Shown: piece after piece, positions 1 through 5,799 of the stretch
Layout of the letters: every line of letters begins with the position of its first letter
Position numbering within the stretch: position 1 is the first letter of the stretch
Source of the DNA: an uncultured Ruminococcus sp.
GTDB lineage: Bacteria; Bacillota; Clostridia; Oscillospirales; Ruminococcaceae
Assembly (NCBI GenBank): GCA_937926145.1
Contig: CALANW010000022.1
Location: 1-8,988, forward strand
Direction of reading: 5' to 3'
DNA: 8,988 bases
Translations under genes and position numbers: made by a program
The notes under the pieces: model-generated
Told to the model about the DNA's origin: nothing
Seen by the model: the letters and a program-made list of their open reading frames with translations, nothing else
The model's database searches: none

Positions 1-209
1 GTTGGTGCGAAAGTCTGACTTCAATTATAATTCCCGACAGCGTAACAAGTATTGGTGAAAGTGCTTTTTCATGTTGCCGAAGTCTGACTTCAATTATAAT
101 CCCCGACAGCGTCACAAGCATTGGCAATGAGGCATTTAGTTGGTGCGAAAGTCTGACTTCAATTATAATTCCCGACAGCGTAACAAGTATTGGCGAAGAA
201 ACATTTAAA
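1..209 (+). repeat. Tandem 69-bp LRR-coding repeats
   Basis: Three 69-bp units begin at 3, 72 and 141, each encoding 23 residues. Units 1 and 3 are identical over 55 nt (1-55 against 139-193). Unit 2 differs from them at about six positions in the same 53-nt stretch, several of them silent (att/atc, gta/gtc, agt/agc). A more diverged partial unit follows at about 210-245. The pattern points to recent duplication or gene conversion within the LRR array. Confidence 0.9.
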
Positions 210-503
210 TATTGCAAAAGCCTAAAAAGAATAATTATTCCTGATGCGTTGAAAAAAGACCCACAATGGAGAGAATATAAGGTCGAAATATCAACTTGGT
301 CAGAAGTAAGGGTTGCAGAAAAGCAGGAAGAAGAAAGAAGACGCCAGGAAGAGAGAAGACGTCAGGAAGAGGAAGAAAAAAGCAGAATACAGGCTCAAAT
401 GAAAGAATATCGAGAAAATGGAGTTTGTCAGCATTGTGGTGGGGAATTTAAAGGACTGTTTGTCAAGACCTGTTCTTCCTGTGGAATGAAAAAGGATTAT
501 TAA
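3..503 (+). CDS. BspA-like leucine-rich-repeat protein with C-terminal zinc ribbon (5'-partial)
   Basis: The reading frame is open from the left edge, so the true start lies outside the window; the 166 residues here are the C-terminal part. Residues 1 to about 75 are a little over three 23-residue repeats with the core SLTSIIIPDSVTSIG, the BspA/Treponema-type LRR signature (established family; usually surface or binding proteins). After the repeats comes a highly charged helix of about 45 residues rich in E, R and Q (including EERRRQEERRRQEE), probably a coiled coil. The protein ends with CQHCGG, 10 residues, then CSSCG: two CxxC knuckles that fit a small zinc ribbon. A TTG at 249 could be read as a start, but it lies inside the continuous LRR frame and is not the real one. 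The gene ends just before an intrinsic terminator. Ligand and location are unknown; no signal peptide can be judged because the N terminus is missing. Confidence 0.88.
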   Translation, partial: WCESLTSIIIPDSVTSIGESAFSCCRSLTSIIIPDSVTSIGNEAFSWCESLTSIIIPDSVTSIGEETFKYCKSLKRIIIPDALKKDPQWREYKVEISTWSEVRVAEKQEEERRRQEERRRQEEEEKSRIQAQMKEYRENGVCQHCGGEFKGLFVKTCSSCGMKKDY

Positions 504-539
504 GAAAATGATATGAGAAAAAAGCTCTGTAATCTGTTG

Positions 540-2564
540 TTAGTTGGAGCCGGATATTTTTTGTCCGGCTCCGTTTTTGTTTGTCTGGGGGATTGGTTGG
601 CGGATACCTAACACCGACAAATTATGAAACATAACCGCAACATCATCAAGCGGCATATCAAAATTCTCGGCATAGGTGCGAGCCTGTTCAAGGCAGAGCT
701 TTGCTCGGGGAAAATCTTTTTTCTCAATAAAAAACGCACCCATACTGTTGTAAATATTGAAGCATAGAACAGCTTCACGATAACTGTCGGGGTAATCGTG
801 AAGAATCGAAAGTGCCTGCGTCGAATATTCAATAGCAGTGTCAGCATCGTTTCCGTAAAGCATAGAGTATGATGCCTTGATGGTAAGATACACCGCCTTT
901 GAAAGAACATCGGTTATTTGTGGGAGATACTCTTCCATCTGTGAAATGTATCGTTCCATGCGGTATGTATCCTCAAAAACTTCTGCATAGGGAGCGGCAT
1001 TTGTAAGAAATTCAAAATATTTCGGAACATTGTCCTTGCCCGCAAATTCAACTATCCTGTCGGCAATCTCAAGGATAACCTCCTGACGCATATTGTTGAT
1101 AGGCGTTTTCAGATGATGCTGATATTCCATATTGAGAGCGTCAATGAAATGACCGCAGTTATCCATATCGGGAGATAAGTCAAATGCCGCCGCTTCACCA
1201 ATAAGAGGGTGAACAGTGATAAGATGATCCTCGTATCGAATCAGCCCTATCTCATCAACCTCATTGATAATGTCACAGTCGGTTGTGTTTGTGAGAAACT
1301 GAAAATATTTGTCGGAAATTCCTGCCACCGGAATAAGAGACAATAATCTCATTATATTCTGCTGTTCTTCCGAAAGAGCAAACAAACGGAACAGCTGACG
1401 GATATGCTCGGAATATCTTGCAGCATCGGCAGTCTTGCTTCTGCGTATCTTATCGCTTGCACCGATATTCACATGATTGTTCATAAGCATTTCAAGGATC
1501 TCATCGGGAGTGTGAGCACTCTTTTTCAGCAGACGGATAATCAGCTCACAGGCAAGAGTGTGGTCATGAGCTGCCGCAAATATTCTGTCCAGGGTATCAT
1601 AGTTAATATCTGATAGACCAAACTTTTCGGCTATCTCAAATAGAGTGGTGCGGTCAATGTCAGCAAGCTCAAAAGTATCATAATCATCACCGAAATTGTT
1701 TCGGGTGGTGAATAAGATCTTGCAGCTGTAGGACAGCAGTTCATCAAGATATACATCTTCATGGGGGAGAATATCAAAATTATCAATTATGATGAGCGAA
1801 TCGGTTTTCATAAGTTTCAGATATTCGCTGTGACGCTCAAAACGTGCAGCGATAGTTTCCTGTGGTACATCATCTTTGAATGAAATACCTGCAATGGTTG
1901 TCCGCAGATTGGATTCATATGTTAAGTAAAGAATGTTTTTGTATTCCTTCTTGTGTTCGGAAATGTATGTCCTCATAAATTCGCTCTTGCCAATTCCGCC
2001 AATACCATAAACAAATATTTTATCATGAGCTTTCAGCATTTCATCAAGTGCGGAAAGCTCTTTTTTTCTGCCCGAAAATGTTTTGCAAGGTTTGGGGACA
2101 GAAGAAATAATTCTTTCCGAAATGTCGGGAGAAGTATTCTTCTGAACGGAGTTGTGACCAAATGAATGTATGATAACATTTGCAAAAAAATGAGGAAGAT
2201 CATCTGTATCTGAAAGAGTGTCCGCTTTCTTTTCTTCCGAGCAGCTGTCGCACTTAACCATATTTATAAAAGTATCACGAAGAGCGTACTTGTCCGAGAT
2301 AAGCGGGATAATGTTTGTTTCAATATCATAAGCAAGTGCTTCGGGGTCCTGACAGTAATATTTTATGATGCCCGAATGAGCGTTCATCTTGCCTTGTTTG
2401 CGTTTATTGATGTCGCTCTTGTCCAATATGGCTGCTTCATCTTTGTGTGAAAGGTAATAGTTATCAAACAGCAATGAGTATATTTCAACCTGAGAAACAC
2501 TGTCACCAGCAACTATACTGCCGCATATCTCGCTGAAAACTGCGGAAAAATCACAAGCTCCCAT
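540..2564 (-). CDS. STAND (NB-ARC-like) ATPase with TPR-like C-terminal region
   Basis: This 674-aa protein shows a P-loop NTPase of the STAND/NB-ARC type. Walker A is GIGGIGKS (about residues 187-194), Walker B is LIIIDNFD (257-264), and ILFTTRNNF (283-291) matches the sensor/TTR motif. They are followed by the usual helical winged region, including HDHTLACELI, a variant of the GLPLA-type motif. The last 150 or so residues are paired helices resembling tetratricopeptide repeats (for example the stretch around AIEYSTQALSILHDYPDSYR), the usual ligand-sensing part. The N-terminal 150 residues (with YYLSHKDEAAILDKSDINKR and a CDSC) match no effector domain I recognise, and there are no convincing membrane segments. 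The start was set at 2564 because GGAGGA sits just before that ATG; the frame opens 18 codons earlier without a ribosome site. STAND proteins are signalling switches, and many bacterial ones act in anti-phage defence; that role here is inference. Confidence 0.85.
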   Translation of the reverse strand: MGACDFSAVFSEICGSIVAGDSVSQVEIYSLLFDNYYLSHKDEAAILDKSDINKRKQGKMNAHSGIIKYYCQDPEALAYDIETNIIPLISDKYALRDTFINMVKCDSCSEEKKADTLSDTDDLPHFFANVIIHSFGHNSVQKNTSPDISERIISSVPKPCKTFSGRKKELSALDEMLKAHDKIFVYGIGGIGKSEFMRTYISEHKKEYKNILYLTYESNLRTTIAGISFKDDVPQETIAARFERHSEYLKLMKTDSLIIIDNFDILPHEDVYLDELLSYSCKILFTTRNNFGDDYDTFELADIDRTTLFEIAEKFGLSDINYDTLDRIFAAAHDHTLACELIIRLLKKSAHTPDEILEMLMNNHVNIGASDKIRRSKTADAARYSEHIRQLFRLFALSEEQQNIMRLLSLIPVAGISDKYFQFLTNTTDCDIINEVDEIGLIRYEDHLITVHPLIGEAAAFDLSPDMDNCGHFIDALNMEYQHHLKTPINNMRQEVILEIADRIVEFAGKDNVPKYFEFLTNAAPYAEVFEDTYRMERYISQMEEYLPQITDVLSKAVYLTIKASYSMLYGNDADTAIEYSTQALSILHDYPDSYREAVLCFNIYNSMGAFFIEKKDFPRAKLCLEQARTYAENFDMPLDDVAVMFHNLSVLGIRQPIPQTNKNGAGQKISGSN
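546..578 (+). terminator. Intrinsic terminator of the LRR gene
   Basis: A perfect 9-bp GC-rich stem, ggagccgga (546-554) with tccggctcc (564-572), encloses a 9-nt T-rich loop and is followed by gtttttgttt. It lies about 40 nt past the LRR stop codon and is a textbook rho-independent terminator for the plus strand. The same DNA is translated on the minus strand as the last codons of the STAND gene; read that way the stem has no T-run directly after it. Confidence 0.85.
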
Positions 2565-2567
2565 ATA

Positions 2568-2573
2568 TCCTCC
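2568..2573 (-). promoter_or_regulatory. Ribosome binding site fixing the STAND gene start
   Basis: GGAGGA on the minus strand lies 3 nt before the ATG at 2564-2562. The earlier in-frame ATG codons near 2618 have no comparable site, so 2564 is preferred. Confidence 0.75.
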
Positions 2574-2617
2574 AAAAATCAAAAAAATTACATCCACCCG
2601 ACGACAACTTCGCATCA

Positions 2618-2646
2618 ATTACAGAAGCATAAAATCGTGATATACT
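2618..2646 (+). promoter_or_regulatory. Predicted promoter of the parM operon
   Basis: A -35-like attaca (2618-2623) is separated by 17 nt from a -10 tatact (2641-2646) preceded by TGa, an extended -10. Transcription would start near 2653, giving parM a leader of about 80 nt that overlaps the palindrome at 2648-2701. Confidence 0.5.
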
Positions 2647-2647
2647 G

Positions 2648-2701
2648 TATTTGTTGGGAAACAGTACCGGTCACCGCGGGACCGGCAGAATCCGACAAAT
2701 A
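2648..2701. repeat. Two-tier palindrome between parM and the STAND gene
   Basis: The outer arms tatttgttggg (2648-2658) and tccgacaaata (2691-2701) pair over 11 positions, nine Watson-Crick and two G-U if read as plus-strand RNA. Inside them ccggtc (2667-2672) pairs perfectly with gaccgg (2680-2685) across a 7-nt loop. It could be an operator or centromere-like binding site for the ParM partner, or a leader hairpin. It spans almost exactly the DNA between two predicted start points that face each other. Confidence 0.6.
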
Positions 2702-2712
2702 AATCTATACTC

Positions 2713-2741
2713 ATTATACCACAAGGAGGATGTATATGCAA
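2713..2741 (-). promoter_or_regulatory. Predicted promoter of the STAND gene
   Basis: On the minus strand a perfect extended -10, tggtataat (tataat at 2718-2713), lies 17 nt from a weaker -35, ttgcat (2741-2736). Transcription would start near 2706 and run through the palindrome, leaving a leader of about 140 nt. The -35 lies on the parM start codon, so the two genes share control DNA. Confidence 0.5.
2723..2729 (+). promoter_or_regulatory. Ribosome binding site fixing the parM start
   Basis: aaggagg ends directly against the ATG at 2730 but lies 6 nt before the ATG at 2736. Normal spacing selects 2736 and removes the first two residues (MY) of the longer frame. Confidence 0.75.
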
Positions 2742-3656
2742 GATTTTAACAATATTAAGATCATTGGAATTGACCATGGATACGGTAACATCAAGACAGC
2801 GAGCACAGTAACGCCCACAGGAGTTATCGTATCGGACACAGAGCCGACCTTTGACGGAAATATCCTTTTCTACAATGATAAGTATTACCGTTTCGGCGAG
2901 GGTCACAAGAGCTTTATCTCCGATAAAACGGAGGACGAGGATTTTTATGCGGCAACTCTTATGAGCATTGCAAGAGAGCTTTCAAGGGAAAACATTACTG
3001 AGGCAAATGTTCATATTGCCGCAGGACTTCCGCTCACATGGGTATCTGCACAGAAGGAGAATTTCAGGAACTATCTTCTTCGCAATGAAAATGTGGTGTT
3101 TGTTTACAACAAGCAGACATATGTTATCCATATCACAAGCTGCTCAATTCATCCACAGGGATATGCTGCGGTAGTGGACAGGCTCAGAGAAATGAGTGGT
3201 GTGAACATGGTTGCTGACATCGGCAACGGCACCATAAACATAATGTACATAACCGACCGTAAGCCTGTTGAGAGCAAGTGCTATACCGAGAAGATGGGCG
3301 TTAATCAGTGCATGATAAATGCGCAGAATGCTGTGATGAACAGCTTTGGTGCAAAGATCGACAGCAGTATCATCGAGAAGTTTTTCAGATATGGAAAGGC
3401 TGACATAAGCGAAAGATACAGAGATTGTATCGTATCGGAGATCAAGAAATATACTGAAAATGTTCTTGAAGTCCTCGAAAAGTATGAGTACAATTCAGAT
3501 CTTATGAAGCTGTACATTACAGGCGGCGGCGCAAACATCATGAGAAATTTTGCGGATATGGACAAGTCAGGAGTAGCGTTTGTTGATGACATCTGTGCTG
3601 CTGCAAAGGGCTATGAGATCATTGCATCACAGGTTTTCAGAAGGAGAGCGTCATGA
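2736..3656 (+). CDS. parM: ParM/StbA-family actin-like ATPase
   Basis: This 306-aa protein has the actin-fold nucleotide-binding signatures in order: phosphate 1 IIGIDHGYGNIK with Asp13, the AGLPL element at about residues 96-100, phosphate 2 VADIGNGTIN (159-168), and the adenosine motif LYITGGGANI (259-268). The length fits plasmid ParM/StbA proteins. Members polymerise into ATP-driven filaments that push plasmid copies apart through an adaptor bound to a centromere; this is family knowledge. The start at 2736 is chosen for its correct distance from AAGGAGG. It overlaps the next gene by four bases (ATGA), so the two are translationally coupled, as expected for a filament protein and its adaptor. 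The upstream palindrome is a possible centromere/operator. ParM-like genes are also found on integrative elements, which fits the relaxase and recombinase downstream. Confidence 0.88.
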   Translation: MQDFNNIKIIGIDHGYGNIKTASTVTPTGVIVSDTEPTFDGNILFYNDKYYRFGEGHKSFISDKTEDEDFYAATLMSIARELSRENITEANVHIAAGLPLTWVSAQKENFRNYLLRNENVVFVYNKQTYVIHITSCSIHPQGYAAVVDRLREMSGVNMVADIGNGTINIMYITDRKPVESKCYTEKMGVNQCMINAQNAVMNSFGAKIDSSIIEKFFRYGKADISERYRDCIVSEIKKYTENVLEVLEKYEYNSDLMKLYITGGGANIMRNFADMDKSGVAFVDDICAAAKGYEIIASQVFRRRAS

Positions 3657-4042
3657 AGATCTGGAACAGCAATCTGCGTTTCAATATGGATAATCCCGTA
3701 TATCGTGAGGCATATGATAACCTGCACGAAATGGACAGGACGAAATACAAAAGCTGCAATCATGTAATTGCGGTTGCGGTCAATGAGTACTTCAAGCGGC
3801 AGAGGCAGACTGAACATGATCCGTATTTTGAAACCAGGGAGCGTGAAGAAAGGTTTATTGCCGAAATAGTTGAAGCTGTTGGCAAGGCGGTCAGGGAGGC
3901 TATGCCGGGATTTATGGCAACGTACATTATGGAAAAGTCAAGGGGAAATGTGCCTGTTACACAGACAGTTGCGGAGATTTCCGATTCATCCGGCATTAGT
4001 GAAAGCTATGATGATATTGATTTCGATTTTGCAGGAGAATGA
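3653..4042 (+). CDS. Small partner of ParM, probable ParR-like DNA-binding adaptor
   Basis: This 129-aa protein begins inside the last codons of parM (ATGA overlap). The N-terminal 50 residues, with RFNMDNPVYREAYDNL, YKSCNHVIAVAVNEYF and mixed strand/helix character, resemble the ribbon-helix-helix proteins that follow ParM-type genes. A charged helix follows (residues 55-90), then an acidic tail ending in DDIDFDFAGE, which could contact the filament as ParR C-terminal tails do. I do not recognise it by a diagnostic motif; the ParR-like call rests on size, position, coupling and the N-terminal pattern. It could bind the palindrome at 2648-2701 and repress its own operon, but that is inference. 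Confidence 0.6.
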   Translation: MKIWNSNLRFNMDNPVYREAYDNLHEMDRTKYKSCNHVIAVAVNEYFKRQRQTEHDPYFETREREERFIAEIVEAVGKAVREAMPGFMATYIMEKSRGNVPVTQTVAEISDSSGISESYDDIDFDFAGE

Positions 4043-4147
4043 TGCTGAAAATCTATTTTGATATGCTGGATTGAAGGAATTATTCTGTTGTATTTTTGAC
4101 TGTTAGAATGTATTTGCGGACAAGGCTCCGAGAATATACCGAAAAAT

Positions 4148-4199
4148 CTGAAATGTTCTGCCGATGATAAAAAGTCGGCAGAACATATGCGGATTTCAG
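4148..4199. repeat. 12-bp perfect inverted repeat with outer arms
   Basis: atgttctgccga (4153-4164) and tcggcagaacat (4175-4186) are perfect complements around a 10-nt A-rich loop. Outer arms ctgaa (4148-4152) and ttcag (4195-4199) extend the stem across an 8-nt one-sided bulge. No T-run follows on either strand, so this is not a standard terminator. It may instead be a protein-binding repeat such as the relaxosome site of an oriT. Confidence 0.8.
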
Positions 4200-4322
4200 T
4201 ACATTCGCATAAAATACGGCGGCTGAAGTCGCAAAAGGTTTTCGCAGAGGCGAAAACAAATGGCAAGCATAGCTTGCCAAAACGCCCCAAAGGGGCGAAA
4301 GTATGAACCCGGAGGGTTCATA
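4186..4322. repeat. Series of six short-loop stem-loops
   Basis: Successive inverted repeats are tatgcg/cgcata (4186-4191, 4206-4211, 14-nt loop), gcggc/gtcgc (4219-4223, 4228-4232, one G-U pair), ttttcgc/gcgaaaa (4239-4245, 4250-4256), tggcaagc/gcttgcca (4261-4268, 4272-4279), cgcccc/ggggcg (4283-4288, 4292-4297) and tatgaaccc/gggttcata (4302-4310, 4314-4322). The last four are perfect, with 3- or 4-nt loops, and are separated by A-rich linkers of 3 or 4 nt. Their stem sequences are unrelated, so they are not copies of one unit. Confidence 0.85.
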
Positions 4323-4385
4323 GCGAGGTACGTCAACCGGCTATCCAAAAGGAAGCCTGTTGACCGCCGCAAGCGGCGCCTCGCT
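4322..4385. repeat. Predicted three-way junction
   Basis: agcgagg (4322-4328) pairs with cctcgct (4379-4385) and encloses two arms. Arm A (4332-4364) has gtcaac/gttgac at its base and an imperfect upper stem, ggctatcc against ggaagcc, around an aaaa loop. Arm B (4365-4378) is cgccgc/gcggcg with a tiny loop. Arm B touches both arm A and the closing stem without a spacer. The fold is read by eye; no energy was computed. Confidence 0.65.
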
Positions 4386-4387
4386 CA

Positions 4388-4413
4388 GGGGAAGTGTCCC
4401 CCGAGACCCTCTC
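4388..4413. repeat. Two terminal mini-hairpins before mobC
   Basis: gggga/tcccc (4388-4392, 4397-4401, loop agtg) and gaga/tctc (4403-4406, 4410-4413, loop ccc) close the array, followed by aaaaa. There is no T-run, so they do not form a plus-strand terminator. Confidence 0.6.
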
Positions 4414-4437
4414 AAAAACGCCCAACGGCAAAGAAAA

Positions 4438-4443
4438 GGAGGG
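4438..4443 (+). promoter_or_regulatory. Ribosome binding site fixing the mobC start
   Basis: ggaggg lies 5 nt before a GTG at 4449. The frame opens as far upstream as 4260, but that ATG has no ribosome site and its first 63 codons would translate the hairpin array. Confidence 0.8.
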
Positions 4444-4448
4444 ATACT

Positions 4449-4814
4449 GTGAATACACAGCATCCAAAGTCTGAAAAGCGCCGCCGCAATAAGCTGCTCA
4501 TTATCAGACTGACCGACAGCGAACTGTCGGAATTTGAAAAGAAAATGCAGAAATCAAAACTCCGAGCCGATTTCATTATGGCTCTTGTACGGGACAAGCC
4601 TATCATTGTTCCTGAAGGCTTCAGAGAGCTGGCTGTGGAGCTTAAACGTGAGGGTAACAATTTCAATCAGTGCCTCCGTTTCATGCATGGCACCCAGACG
4701 GGTATTCCTGAGTGGACCATAAAAACGGCTGCGAACAATATGAATAACCTTTACAAGAAGATCGCTGATATGCTTGACGGTCTGAACATGGTGAACGAAA
4801 ATGCCGATCTTTAA
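4449..4814 (+). CDS. mobC: MobC-family relaxosome accessory protein
   Basis: This 121-aa protein starts with GTG behind GGAGGG. The basic N terminus (KSEKRRRNK) leads into a ribbon-helix-helix-like segment, LLIIRLTDSELSEFEKKM, and then the MobC signature region KREGNNFNQCLRFMHGTQ (variant of the usual GNNxNQ motif) followed by a C-terminal helix. MobC proteins bind oriT beside the nick site and help the relaxase to melt and cut it. The gene overlaps the relaxase gene by 14 nt, which indicates coupled expression, and follows the hairpin array where oriT is expected. Confidence 0.85.
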   Translation: MNTQHPKSEKRRRNKLLIIRLTDSELSEFEKKMQKSKLRADFIMALVRDKPIIVPEGFRELAVELKREGNNFNQCLRFMHGTQTGIPEWTIKTAANNMNNLYKKIADMLDGLNMVNENADL

Positions 4815-5799
4815 GGCTGCCGAAAACAAGAGGGGAGGTGGTAAGGGCGGTTTCAAGACCTCTCCCAAGCCAACGCTTGATTACATAACCCGTCCCGATA
4901 AGGCGGCTATTGTCTCATCATTCTATCTTGATGATGTGGATTATGCAATGCAGTTTGCAGATACAAAGAAAGTATGGAACAAGGCTCAGAGCAAAAGCAG
5001 CCGGAAGTATTATCATTTCATACATTCCTTTTCGACCTATGATGATATTACTCCCGAGCAGGCACATGAGCTTACGGAGAAACTATGCAGGCGGTCATTT
5101 CCTGATAGTGAGGTTGTTATCGCAACTCATACGGACACCGACCATGTGCATTGTCATATTGTAATAAACTCTGTAAATTTCACAGACGGAAAGATGCTGC
5201 AAATATCACCGAAAGCATATACGGCAATCAAAGATTTATCAAATCAGCTTGCAGCCGAACATGGAGTTTCCTCTGTGGATTTCCGTAAACCGTCAAGTGA
5301 GCCTGTTCGTCAAAGTCAGGCGGAAAGACAGATAATCTTGCGGGGAGGGACAAGCTGGAAACAGGAGCTTTGCGAGGTCATTGATTACGCAAAACAGAAT
5401 TCCGCTGACATGGAGGAGTTTCAGAATATCCTTGCTCAGTACGGCATTGAAATCACAAGAAATACAGAAAAGACTATAGCGTATAAGCATCCGAAGAAAG
5501 CAAAGGCGATTCGTGGAGAAAAGCTTGGTCAGAACTTTATAAAGGAGGCAATTCTTAATGTCATTGAAGAACATAAACACCGGTCAACCGGTTTCGGATA
5601 TGAAGAACCTGACGGTTCAGCAGACTTTGATTGGTCAGCAGGAATTGAAGATATACAGTCTTACTTCTCAGAACACTCAGCTGTTGGAGGAGAATATCAG
5701 TCTGAAAAAGAAACTGTCGGAGAAAGAGAATCAGACGAATACTATCGAGAGCTTGAAAGAGAAACTGAACGTCGCAGAAACTCAGCTTGGGAACGTTAA
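4801..5799 (+). CDS. MOBP-type relaxase/mobilization nuclease
   Basis: This 332-aa protein carries the relaxase fold of the mobilization nuclease family (VirD2/MobA-like). A candidate catalytic Tyr28 lies in LDYITRPDKA (motif I), and the metal-binding histidine cluster HTDTDHVHCHIVIN occupies residues 110-123 (motif III), with H115, H117 and H119. The family nicks oriT, stays bound to the 5' end through the tyrosine and leads the strand into the recipient. Residues after about 190 are helical and highly charged, with no primase or helicase domain. At 332 residues it is on the short side for the family. It overlaps mobC at its start. Its last 242 nt are also read in another frame by the next gene, so the final 80 residues (ending RRRNSAWER) are less certain. 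Transfer would need a conjugation apparatus supplied from elsewhere, as none is visible here. Confidence 0.9.
   Translation: MPIFKAAENKRGGGKGGFKTSPKPTLDYITRPDKAAIVSSFYLDDVDYAMQFADTKKVWNKAQSKSSRKYYHFIHSFSTYDDITPEQAHELTEKLCRRSFPDSEVVIATHTDTDHVHCHIVINSVNFTDGKMLQISPKAYTAIKDLSNQLAAEHGVSSVDFRKPSSEPVRQSQAERQIILRGGTSWKQELCEVIDYAKQNSADMEEFQNILAQYGIEITRNTEKTIAYKHPKKAKAIRGEKLGQNFIKEAILNVIEEHKHRSTGFGYEEPDGSADFDWSAGIEDIQSYFSEHSAVGGEYQSEKETVGERESDEYYRELERETERRRNSAWER

Larger units (their letters stand above)
4043..4448. other. Gene-free region with a dense hairpin array; candidate oriT
   Basis: No credible gene fits in these 406 bp. The left part (4043-4147) shows little apart from a 7-nt arm gaatgta (4106-4112), repeated inverted at 4200-4206. 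From 4148 to 4413 the DNA is nearly a continuous chain of inverted repeats, with stems of 4 to 12 bp and mostly 2 to 4-nt loops. Its position directly before mobC and the relaxase gene is where origins of transfer usually lie, and MOBP-type origins contain inverted repeats next to the nick site. The hexamer ctatcc at 4341-4346 resembles part of the IncP-type nick core, but the match is too short to place the nick. Confidence 0.55.

Noticed and set aside
1..245. CRISPR array, suggested by regular repeats
   Set aside because: The 69-bp units are translated in one frame as 23-residue LRRs and have no unique spacers.
249..503. Separate small gene starting at TTG 249
   Set aside because: The frame continues without a stop to the left edge with clear LRR repeats, so this is the end of a longer gene.
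2565..2735. Left attachment site matching sequence right of the recombinase
   Set aside because: I compared this region by eye with 8544-8988 and saw no shared direct repeat that would mark element ends; a computed search with flanking sequence is needed.
2619..2906. Minus-strand open frame of 95 codons overlapping parM
   Set aside because: It lies opposite the conserved ParM coding sequence and has no recognisable domain or ribosome site.
4096..4109. Promoter for the mob operon
   Set aside because: ttgact (4096-4101) and the extended -10 tgttagaat (4101-4109) are too close to act together, and neither has a good partner at normal spacing.
4153..4186. Terminator after the ParM/ParR-like operon
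   Set aside because: The 12-bp stem is strong, but no T-run follows it on the plus strand and on the minus strand the nearest one is displaced; it is kept only as an inverted repeat.
4260..4448. N-terminal extension of mobC starting from ATG 4260
   Set aside because: The 63 extra codons translate the hairpin array, have no ribosome site, and the GTG at 4449 has a strong one and gives the normal MobC length.
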